A stretch of 40,477 nt of DNA from Lachnospiraceae bacterium (GTDB lineage: Bacteria; Bacillota; Clostridia; Lachnospirales; Lachnospiraceae), in contig JAFZMO010000126.1 in NCBI GenBank assembly GCA_017551165.1, forward strand, positions 1-40,477, read 5' to 3'. The first letter of the stretch is position 1; every line of letters starts with the position of its first letter. The position numbers were made by a program, and so were the translations under genes. The notes below the pieces were generated by a model. The model was given only the letters and a program-made list of their open reading frames with translations, was not told the DNA's origin and did not search any database. This document shows, in pieces, positions 34,488 through 40,477 of the stretch.

Positions 34488-37340
34488 ATGTTTCGGTTTA
34501 TCACACAAAAACTTCTGAATAAAAAATGGCTGATCCTCAGTATTATCATCGGCAACATTTTGCTCGTCGGCATCGCCTGCTGCAACCCGATGTACTCGAA
34601 GGCCGCACTGCAGAAAATGCTCACGCGCGCCATGGGGACGTACCTTGAGGAGAAAAATGCCTACCCCGGACTTCTGACGGTGGATGCGCGTCTCAGCAAC
34701 ACGCTGCTGCGTGACAATTCCACCGGATACTTCAACGACTATCTCTCCGTGACCGACACGGTGGAGAGCATGTTCGGGGAGAAAGCGACGACGAAGGTCG
34801 CATTTTACGAAAACAACAACGCACAGAATGCAAAATACGAGATCTCCCGCCAGACCATCGGCGACCTGCAGGTGAAGGTTGCCTCCCTCACGGGACTGGA
34901 GGATAAGGTGGAGATCCTCTCCGGAAGGATCTACAATCCCGGAGTGAACGAGGAGGGATGCCTCGAGTGCATCGTCAACGAGAAGGTGTATCTCTCCAAG
35001 TCGTTCGTTCTCAACGATAAGATCGAGGTGTACGGTTACACGAACCAAAACGGTGATGCACTCAGAATTTGCATCGTCGGTGTGTTCCGCGCCAAGGATG
35101 CGACGGACCCGTACTGGGTGAACGATCCGCTCTCGTTCCGCGATGAGGTGTTCCTCTCGGAGGAGACGTTCGTGAACACGTTCTTCCGCAACGGTGAGGT
35201 TCAGGGTAACATCCGTTCCCGCTGGTACACCATGTACGACTATCAGACCATCGACACCGACAACGTGCAGAACATGCTCGATGTGTACCACGAGCTGAAG
35301 GAGGACTACACCAAGCGTGCGAGCCTGTTCAACGTGTTCTGTAACTACGAGGATATCTTTCAGCAGTACCTCGAGGATTCCTCCAAGGTGAAGGCCACGA
35401 TGTGGATCCTTCAGGTGCCGATCCTCGTGCTGCTCGCCGTGTTCATCTTCATGGTTTCCAACCAGGTGATCGGAATTGAGCAGGCGGAGATCGCCATGCT
35501 GAAGAGCCGCGGTGTGAGCCGTCTGCAGTTGATCTTTACCTACCTGATCCAGTCGGCGATCGTCGGCAGCATCGCCTTTGTGCTGGGCATTCCGCTCGGC
35601 TATCTGCTGTGCCATGTGTTCGGCTCCACCAACGCGTTCCTCTCGTTCGTAGGACGCAAGGCCATGCATGTGACGATCAGCGGACAGGCGCTGTTGTACG
35701 CAGTTATCAGCTGCATCGCAGGAATCCTGATCATGACGCTTCCGGTGCTCAAGTATGCGCGCTTCAGCATCGTCGAACAGAAGACGAAGAAGCGCAAGAG
35801 CAACAAGCCGATGTGGCAGAGAATGTTCCTCGACTTCGCGCTGCTTTTGTTGGCGCTGTACGGCTACTATGATTTCAGCAACCAGAAGGACGAGTTGATG
35901 AAGGCGGTAGCGAAGGGCGAGTCGGTCAACCCGATGTTGTTCTTCTCCGCGTCGCTGTTCATCTTAAGCTGCGCGATCGTGTTCCTTCGCGTGATCCCGC
36001 TTCTGTCGGCGCTTGTGTACCGCATCGGCCGCAGATTCTGGAAGCCGGCGGCATACGCCTCCTTCCTGCAGATCACGAGAGATTCGCGCAAGCAGAGCTT
36101 CATAACCGTGTTCCTTGTACTGACGATCGCGCTCGGTATCTTCAACGCGAACATCGCGCGCACGGTCAACCAAAATGAGGAGGACCGCATCCGCTACACG
36201 GACGGCGCCGACATCGTCGTGAAGGAGCAGTGGAGCAGCAACCTCAACAGCGTAAAGAACGGATATGATTCCAAGCTCCGCTACTCGGAGCCGGACTTCA
36301 AGAAATACGAGTCCCTTCTCGAAAAATTCCCGAACGACGTGAAGCATGTCACCAAGGTTCTCCACGAGGACAACGCCGTGATCGTCAACGGCGGAACGAA
36401 CATCGAGGGGATCAACCTGTACGGCATCAACACCTACGATTTCGGTAACACGGCGTGGATGCCGGACGACATCGAGGATCACCACTGGTTTGATGATCTG
36501 AACGCGCTCGCCTCCAACCCGGAGGGCGTGATCGTCAGCCGCAGCCTCGCGGATCAGCTGGATCTCGATATCGGCAAGGGTATCTCGCTCGAGCGCTACA
36601 ACGAGCTCGGTGAGAAGATGGGCAAGAAGTTCCTGACCGTGGTCGCCATCACCGACTACTGGCCGGGATTTGAGAACAAGGTTGAGGTGACCGGTGAGGA
36701 CGGAGAGCCCCGCACGGTGGCTTCGCACCTCATGGTATGTAACTACGACAACCTGCTGCTGGATTTCCCGGTCGTTCCCTATGAGGTTTGGATCAAGACG
36801 ACGGGCAGCTCGCAGTTCTTCTATGACTGGGCTGCGGAGGAGAAGGTTTCCTTCGCATCGTTCGACGACCGCAGCGCGGATGTCATCAGCCTGAAGAACG
36901 ATCCGTACTTCCAGATCACCAACGGTATGCTGACCATCACGTTTATCGTCGTGCTGGTGCTGTGCGCAATCGGCTTCCTGATCTTCTGGATCACGTCGAT
37001 CCGCTCGAGAGAGCTGATCTTCGGTATTTACCGTGCGATGGGTATGTCGATGGGAGAGTTGATCCGCATGCTGATCAACGAGCACTTCTTCGGTTCCATC
37101 CTGCCGATCCTCTTCGGAGCCGGCGTTGGTATCCTGGCGTCGAAGCTGTTCATCCCGCTGATCCAGATCGCGTACTCGCCGAAGATCCAGACGATCCCTT
37201 CGAAGATCGTCATGCGAAACGCGGACCTCGCACAGATCGGCATCGTGATCGCCGTCATGCTCGCACTTTGCATCACGGTCATCTCCGTGCTGTTGTCCAA
37301 GATTAAGATCAACCAGGCCCTCAAGCTTGGCGAAGACTGA
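34488..37340 (+). CDS. ABC permease with two FtsX domains
   Basis: A 950-residue integral membrane protein. One membrane segment (about 14-34) is followed by an external domain of about 270 residues. Three segments with an FtsX motif (AEIAMLKSRGVSRLQL, about 332-347) come next. Three more membrane segments precede a second external domain (about 570-800), and three C-terminal segments carry a second FtsX motif (RELIFGIYRAMGMSMGEL, about 841). The total is about ten segments, the two-domain plan of MacB/LolC-type or YknZ-like large permeases. It lacks an ATPase of its own; the two ATPase genes follow directly. GGAGGG precedes the ATG, eight bases after the double adaptor gene. Confidence 0.87.
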   Translation: MFRFITQKLLNKKWLILSIIIGNILLVGIACCNPMYSKAALQKMLTRAMGTYLEEKNAYPGLLTVDARLSNTLLRDNSTGYFNDYLSVTDTVESMFGEKATTKVAFYENNNAQNAKYEISRQTIGDLQVKVASLTGLEDKVEILSGRIYNPGVNEEGCLECIVNEKVYLSKSFVLNDKIEVYGYTNQNGDALRICIVGVFRAKDATDPYWVNDPLSFRDEVFLSEETFVNTFFRNGEVQGNIRSRWYTMYDYQTIDTDNVQNMLDVYHELKEDYTKRASLFNVFCNYEDIFQQYLEDSSKVKATMWILQVPILVLLAVFIFMVSNQVIGIEQAEIAMLKSRGVSRLQLIFTYLIQSAIVGSIAFVLGIPLGYLLCHVFGSTNAFLSFVGRKAMHVTISGQALLYAVISCIAGILIMTLPVLKYARFSIVEQKTKKRKSNKPMWQRMFLDFALLLLALYGYYDFSNQKDELMKAVAKGESVNPMLFFSASLFILSCAIVFLRVIPLLSALVYRIGRRFWKPAAYASFLQITRDSRKQSFITVFLVLTIALGIFNANIARTVNQNEEDRIRYTDGADIVVKEQWSSNLNSVKNGYDSKLRYSEPDFKKYESLLEKFPNDVKHVTKVLHEDNAVIVNGGTNIEGINLYGINTYDFGNTAWMPDDIEDHHWFDDLNALASNPEGVIVSRSLADQLDLDIGKGISLERYNELGEKMGKKFLTVVAITDYWPGFENKVEVTGEDGEPRTVASHLMVCNYDNLLLDFPVVPYEVWIKTTGSSQFFYDWAAEEKVSFASFDDRSADVISLKNDPYFQITNGMLTITFIVVLVLCAIGFLIFWITSIRSRELIFGIYRAMGMSMGELIRMLINEHFFGSILPILFGAGVGILASKLFIPLIQIAYSPKIQTIPSKIVMRNADLAQIGIVIAVMLALCITVISVLLSKIKINQALKLGED

Positions 37341-37354
37341 GAAAGGAGGCTGCC

Positions 37355-38059
37355 ATGAAAGAAATATTGAGAACCGAGCAGGTGACGCGCAGCTTCCCGG
37401 TCGCCGGAGGAGATTTCCTCGCGCTCAAGGGCATCAGTGTTGTTGTTCCGGAAAATACTCTGACGATCCTCAAGGGTCGTTCCGGTTCGGGTAAGACGAC
37501 GCTTTTAAACATCATCGGTGCGCTGGACGCGCCGACGTCGGGAACCGTCGTGTTCGACGGGAAGGACATTTCCCACGCGAGCGACAAGGAGCGGGAGACG
37601 CTCCGCCGGCATGAGATCGGATACATTTTCCAGTCGGTCGCTCTGATCCCGGTTATGAATGCTTACGAAAATGTGGAATACGCGCTTCGCCTTGCGAACT
37701 ACAAGGGCGATTACCGCGAGCGTGTGATGGAGTGCCTCAAGCTGGTCGGACTCTCGAAGCGTGCGACGCATATGCCGCAGGAGCTCTCCGGCGGTGAGCA
37801 GCAGCGTGTCGCGATCGCGCGCGCCATCGCACACAAGCCGAAGATCATCTTCGCCGACGAGCCGACGGGCGAGTTGGACTCCGCGACCAGCCTTCAGGTT
37901 ATCGCGATCTTCAAGGAGCTGATCGAGAAGCAGGGCATCACGTTTGTCATGACGACGCACGACCCGAAGCTGATGGGCTACGGCGACGTCGTGTATGAGA
38001 TCCAGGACGGTGAGATCATCAACACCGAATATCACGGCAAAGGAGAGGAACTGCGATGA
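37355..38059 (+). CDS. ABC transporter ATPase (LolD/MacB-type), first of two
   Basis: A 234-residue stand-alone ATPase with Walker [10 protein letters not shown] (41-49), signature LSGGEQQR, Walker [11 protein letters not shown] and an H-loop TTHDPKLM. This is the minimal form that powers FtsX-type permeases. AAAGGAGG precedes the ATG. Its last bases overlap the next ATPase start (ATGA), so the two ATPases are probably made in equal amounts and may work as a heterodimer under the single permease. Confidence 0.92.
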   Translation: MKEILRTEQVTRSFPVAGGDFLALKGISVVVPENTLTILKGRSGSGKTTLLNIIGALDAPTSGTVVFDGKDISHASDKERETLRRHEIGYIFQSVALIPVMNAYENVEYALRLANYKGDYRERVMECLKLVGLSKRATHMPQELSGGEQQRVAIARAIAHKPKIIFADEPTGELDSATSLQVIAIFKELIEKQGITFVMTTHDPKLMGYGDVVYEIQDGEIINTEYHGKGEELR

Positions 38060-39141
38060 GTGAAGAAAACAAAACCGTAGACAAAGCCTCGATGGACGCC
38101 TCCGATATCCGCGAGTCCGTGATCTCCCAGGAGCTCAAGGACTCCTTCATGCAGGCATATGCGAAGAACACGCAGGGTGAGCTCGAGGATCAGCTCGGCG
38201 ACAACGTCATGATCCTGTGCGAGAACCTCGTGAAGATCTACAAGACCAAGGAGACCGAGGTGCTTGCGCTGCAGGGCCTGGAACTCAAGGTCGAGAAAGG
38301 CGAGTTCGTCGCAATCATCGGTAGTTCGGGTAGCGGTAAGTCGACGTTCCTCAACATGATCGGCGGTCTCGACCGTCCGAGCGCGGGCAAGCTGTACGTC
38401 GACGGCAAGGACCTGTTCAAGCTGACCGAGAGCCAGCTCGTGGATTACAAGAAAAATACGGTCGGTTTCGTGTGGCAGAACAACGCCCGCAACCTGTTCC
38501 CGTACCTGACGGCGCTGCAGAACGTCGAGCTGCCGATCCGGTTCGGCGACAACAAGGACGTGGAGAAGCGCGCGATGGACCTTCTCAATCTGGTCGGTAT
38601 GGCGCACAAGAAGGACAGCAAGCTGAACCAGATGTCCGGTGGTGAGCAGCAGCGTATCGCGATCGCGATCGCACTCGCCAACCGGCCGAAGCTTCTCCTC
38701 GCGGACGAGCCTACCGGCTCCGTGGACCAGCGCACGTCGGACGCACTTCTCGATGTGTTCCGCAAGCTGAACACCGAGCTCGGCATCACGATCGTGATCG
38801 TAACGCACGACATCAACCTCGCCAAGAAGGTTAAGCGTGTCGTGATGATGCGAGACGGTAAGACCAGCAGCGAGCGTATCATCAAGCAGGAGTACGCGGA
38901 TGTGTCGCTTCTCAAGGGCTTCACCGAGGAGGACACGCACGACGAGTTCGCGATCCTTGACCGCGCCGGCCGTGTGCAGATCCCGCGCGAAATGCTCGAT
39001 TCGATCGGCGTGAAGGGCAACCGCATCCGCATGACGCTCGAGGACGGCAAGATCGTTGTCACCAACGGTGAGAGCGAGGGCGCCGATTCCGACGAAGAGC
39101 CCGCCAAGGAGGGCAAGGGCAGACGGAAGGACCGTCGGTGA
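38056..39141 (+). CDS. ABC transporter ATPase with C-terminal AbrB/SpoVT-like domain
   Basis: A 361-residue protein. About 50 residues of acidic, helical N-terminal extension precede a full ABC ATPase with Walker A GSSGSGKST (89-97), signature MSGGEQQR (193-200), Walker B LLADEPTGSVD and VTHDINLAKK. Residues about 296-335 match the swapped-hairpin AbrB/MazE/SpoVT DNA-binding fold, with LDRAGRVQIPREMLDSIGV followed by a strand pattern ending LEDGKIVV. A charged tail ending in basic residues follows. The ATPase pairs with the upstream ATPase and permease. The AbrB-like part could bind DNA, dimerise the subunit or interact with another protein; which one is unknown. GGAGAGG is the SD. Confidence 0.85.
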   Translation: MSEENKTVDKASMDASDIRESVISQELKDSFMQAYAKNTQGELEDQLGDNVMILCENLVKIYKTKETEVLALQGLELKVEKGEFVAIIGSSGSGKSTFLNMIGGLDRPSAGKLYVDGKDLFKLTESQLVDYKKNTVGFVWQNNARNLFPYLTALQNVELPIRFGDNKDVEKRAMDLLNLVGMAHKKDSKLNQMSGGEQQRIAIAIALANRPKLLLADEPTGSVDQRTSDALLDVFRKLNTELGITIVIVTHDINLAKKVKRVVMMRDGKTSSERIIKQEYADVSLLKGFTEEDTHDEFAILDRAGRVQIPREMLDSIGVKGNRIRMTLEDGKIVVTNGESEGADSDEEPAKEGKGRRKDRR

Positions 39142-39162
39142 TCATTTTTCGACAATACAATA

Positions 39163-39211
39163 CGGCGCTTGTCATCCGCAGAGTACCGCGCGGTGGGCAG
39201 GCGCTGTTTTT
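39163..39211 (+). terminator. Terminator of the adaptor/permease/ATPase operon
   Basis: CGGCGCTTG (39163-39171) pairs with CAGGCGCTG (39198-39206), including wobble pairs, and the stem continues across a two-base mismatch. TTTTT follows immediately at 39207-39211. It lies 22 bases after the last ATPase gene. Confidence 0.7.
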
Positions 39212-39234
39212 CGTAAAAAAACGTATTTTTATGC

Positions 39235-39263
39235 TTGACAATGTATTCGGAATGCGATACAAT
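39235..39263 (+). promoter_or_regulatory. Consensus sigma-A promoter of the rhomboid gene
   Basis: TTGACA (39235-39240) and TACAAT (39258-39263) are separated by 17 bases, the closest to consensus in the window. Transcription would start near 39270, giving a leader of about 135 bases. Confidence 0.85.
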
Positions 39264-39266
39264 CAA

Positions 39267-39384
39267 GTAAATGAGGTTTACATATAATGCAGCTTATGTT
39301 TGGGGGTTATGCGTAAGTTTGCGGGGGGTGTAGCCGCAATAAGGGGAAATGAAAACTACGGGGCGCTGCGGCGGCGGTGCCCCG
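39267..39384 (+). promoter_or_regulatory. Structured 5' leader of the rhomboid gene
   Basis: Three hairpins can form in the leader: GTAAA-TGAGG-TTTAC (39267-39281) at the very 5' end, TTGCGG/CCGCAA (39319-39324 with 39334-39339), and a strong one with CGGGGC/GCCCCG ends (39359-39384). The last lies just upstream of the GAGGGG SD. The leader also holds a second TATAAT (39283-39288). It is long and structured enough for post-transcriptional control, but no known riboswitch was recognised. Confidence 0.35.
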
Positions 39385-39404
39385 AACCGATTTGAGGGGA
39401 TAGT

Positions 39405-40271
39405 ATGTGGAATTACGGTGACAATGACAACAACAAGATGCAGGAGTTTGACGACCTCAAGGATCTCGAGGTGGTCGAGATCAAGGATGTCAACATACCG
39501 ACCAAGACGGCTTCCGGCGGGATCACGTACGACGACGGCAGCTTCTGGAACGGAAGGGCGAGCTACTGGAAGGAATGCTACATGACGCTCGCGGTGTGCG
39601 GACTGAATGTGTTTGTGTTCATCATGCAGCTGTTGAACCGCAAGGTTGACTATTACGGACATGTCACCGATCCCATCATCGAGGGCGGATGCATGAGCTG
39701 GCCGACCGTGTTTGAGGACGGTCAGGTGTACCGGTTGTTCACCGCACAGTTCATTCACGCAAGCGTCGGTCACCTGCTCGGCAACATGGTGTTTTTGCTG
39801 TTGTGCGGCATCATGCTGGAGAAGCGCCTGTCCCGCAAGCGCTGGCTGATCCTGTACGGCTTCGGCGGTCTCGGAGCGTCCTTGGCATCCGTCATCCTCG
39901 GACATTATGTGCCGATGATGATGAGCCGCTACGTGGTGTTCGGAGGAGCCGTGATCGAGGTCGGCAAGGAGGCCGTGTATGACGTGTCCTCCGTCGGAGC
40001 TTCCGGTGCCATCGCGGCGTTGATCGCGGCGATCGTACTGTACAAGCTGTTGTTGTCCGATCCGATGGACGGCTATTCGGAGAACAACTGGGCGCCGATC
40101 ATCGAGCTGGCGGTTGCGTACCTTCTGTACAGCGCGGTCAGCGGCATGTTCAAGGAGACGTCCGGCGTCGACAACAAGGCGCACATCGGCGGTCTTGTCA
40201 CGGGTATCATCGTCATGCTGGTGTTCATGGTGATCGAGTACAACCGGCAGTCGAAGCCCAAGTGGGAATAA
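39405..40271 (+). CDS. Rhomboid family intramembrane serine protease
   Basis: A 288-residue polytopic membrane protein with the complete rhomboid signature: FIHASVGHLLGNM (the L1/TM2 region), the catalytic serine Ser200 in VGASGAI, and the catalytic histidine His260 in AHIGGLVTG. About 55 acidic N-terminal residues are cytoplasmic. Rhomboids cleave membrane proteins within their transmembrane segments; the substrate here is unknown. It is monocistronic, with its own consensus promoter, a structured leader and a downstream terminator. GAGGGG lies upstream of the ATG. Confidence 0.93.
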   Translation: MWNYGDNDNNKMQEFDDLKDLEVVEIKDVNIPTKTASGGITYDDGSFWNGRASYWKECYMTLAVCGLNVFVFIMQLLNRKVDYYGHVTDPIIEGGCMSWPTVFEDGQVYRLFTAQFIHASVGHLLGNMVFLLLCGIMLEKRLSRKRWLILYGFGGLGASLASVILGHYVPMMMSRYVVFGGAVIEVGKEAVYDVSSVGASGAIAALIAAIVLYKLLLSDPMDGYSENNWAPIIELAVAYLLYSAVSGMFKETSGVDNKAHIGGLVTGIIVMLVFMVIEYNRQSKPKWE

Positions 40272-40312
40272 CTTAACAAGCTTATATCGATCATTTTGAG
40301 AAGAGAGAAGAA

Positions 40313-40339
40313 AGAGGTCTGCCGGTTCGGCAGGCCTCT
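40313..40339 (+). other. Hairpin downstream of the rhomboid gene
   Basis: AGAGGTCTGCCG pairs with CGGCAGGCCTCT around a three-base loop, one pair being G-T. No T-run follows. It precedes the main terminator by 15 bases and may add to transcript-end protection. Confidence 0.5.
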
Positions 40340-40354
40340 CAGAGTGAAGACAAA

Positions 40355-40388
40355 GTCCGAGGCGTAACCGCCTCGGACATGTGTTTTT
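40355..40388 (+). terminator. Intrinsic terminator of the rhomboid gene
   Basis: A perfect ten-pair stem, GTCCGAGGCG (40355-40364) with CGCCTCGGAC (40369-40378), has a four-base loop TAAC. A TTTTT run lies at 40384-40388. Confidence 0.8.
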
Positions 40389-40400
40389 ATAGGAGTGTAA

Positions 40401-40444
40401 AAGTGTCGGAAAGCCGCATAAATACTGGCTTTTCGGCACTTTTT
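40401..40444. terminator. Second, possibly bidirectional, terminator
   Basis: AAGTGTCGGAAAGCC (40401-40415) and GGCTTTTCGGCACTT (40427-40441) form a 15-pair stem with two wobbles and an 11-base loop, followed by TTTT. A-rich bases on the left side would make it work for opposite-strand transcripts as well. It sits just before a promoter for the next gene. Confidence 0.65.
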
Positions 40445-40445
40445 G

Positions 40446-40454
40446 TGGTATACT
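40446..40454 (+). promoter_or_regulatory. Extended -10 promoter for a gene beyond the window
   Basis: TGGTATACT is identical to the extended -10 element of the lepB promoter. A -35 element would fall in the terminator's 3' arm and is poor. The gene it serves lies beyond position 40477. Confidence 0.45.
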
Positions 40455-40477
40455 GGAAGTATCAAAATGAGGCGGTA

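Noticed and set aside
39283-39288. Second TATAAT upstream of the rhomboid gene as the main promoter
   Set aside because: No -35 element lies 16-18 bases upstream, while TTGACA-17-TACAAT just before it is a near-perfect promoter.
39349-39585. A possible upstream reading frame (78 codons) in the rhomboid leader with an AAGGGG SD
   Set aside because: It runs out of frame into the rhomboid gene and is dominated by Arg, Thr and Ser, which suggests a shadow frame. A regulatory upstream frame cannot be fully excluded.
1-40477. Apparent excess of GATC
   Set aside because: It is largely explained by the frequent Ile codon ATC after codons ending in G (GAG, AAG, GTG), so it needs no DNA-level explanation.
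1-40477. CRISPR arrays, tRNA or rRNA genes, intact transposases, phage genes
   Set aside because: No regularly spaced repeats, cloverleaf sequences, rRNA-like stretches or transposase/phage proteins were seen in any gap or frame.

Overview
The window is a single, fully co-oriented stretch: 28 protein genes, all on the + strand. The organism looks like a monoderm Clostridia, most likely a GC-rich Lachnospiraceae-type anaerobe. The reasons are strong Shine-Dalgarno (SD) sites, sigma-A-like promoters, a PDZ/radical-SAM/DUF512 gene next to der, an RbgA-type GTPase, formate-tetrahydrofolate ligase, and lipoprotein-type adaptor proteins in ABC export operons. The taxonomic call is inference; no rRNA or tRNA gene is present.

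Layout. (1) 1-230: a cluster of short palindromes, possibly the end of an IS200/IS605-type element, then a good promoter. (2) 230-8899: a housekeeping operon, lepB-rbgA-rnhB-yraN-pgeF-(PDZ/radical SAM/DUF512)-der-plsY-gpsA-(SH3 protein), covering protein export, ribosome assembly, RNA-DNA hybrid removal, peptidoglycan editing and phospholipid synthesis. A promoter for der appears to lie inside the preceding gene. (3) 8917-13731: a glucuronate module of cytoplasmic GH67 alpha-glucuronidase, mannonate dehydratase and fructuronate reductase. (4) 13754-18807: a membrane-anchored MutS-like ATPase, RNase HI with a charged C-terminal extension, and MutS. (5) 18851-24708: two tandem paralogous ABC exporters, each an ATPase fused to an FtsX/MacB-type permease. 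(6) 24759-31049: sugar and one-carbon genes, namely a GH26-like glycosidase, phosphoglucomutase/phosphomannomutase, mannose-6-phosphate isomerase and formate-tetrahydrofolate ligase. manA is preceded by a structured leader that looks like a transcription attenuator. (7) 31155-39141: a five-gene ABC efflux-type operon with two lipoprotein adaptors (the second contains two adaptor modules), one large two-FtsX-domain permease and two different ATPases. The second ATPase carries a C-terminal AbrB/SpoVT-like domain. (8) 39405-40271: a rhomboid protease with its own consensus promoter and a structured leader, followed by terminators and the promoter of a gene beyond the window.

The least ordinary items are the adaptor/permease/dual-ATPase operon with the AbrB-like fusion, the manA leader with mutually exclusive helices, the membrane-bound MutS relative, the der promoter buried in coding sequence, and a heptamer (GGAAAAT/ATTTTCC) that is far commoner than base composition predicts. 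No CRISPR array, tRNA, rRNA, intact transposase or phage gene was seen. No gene-free stretch exceeds 300 bases.
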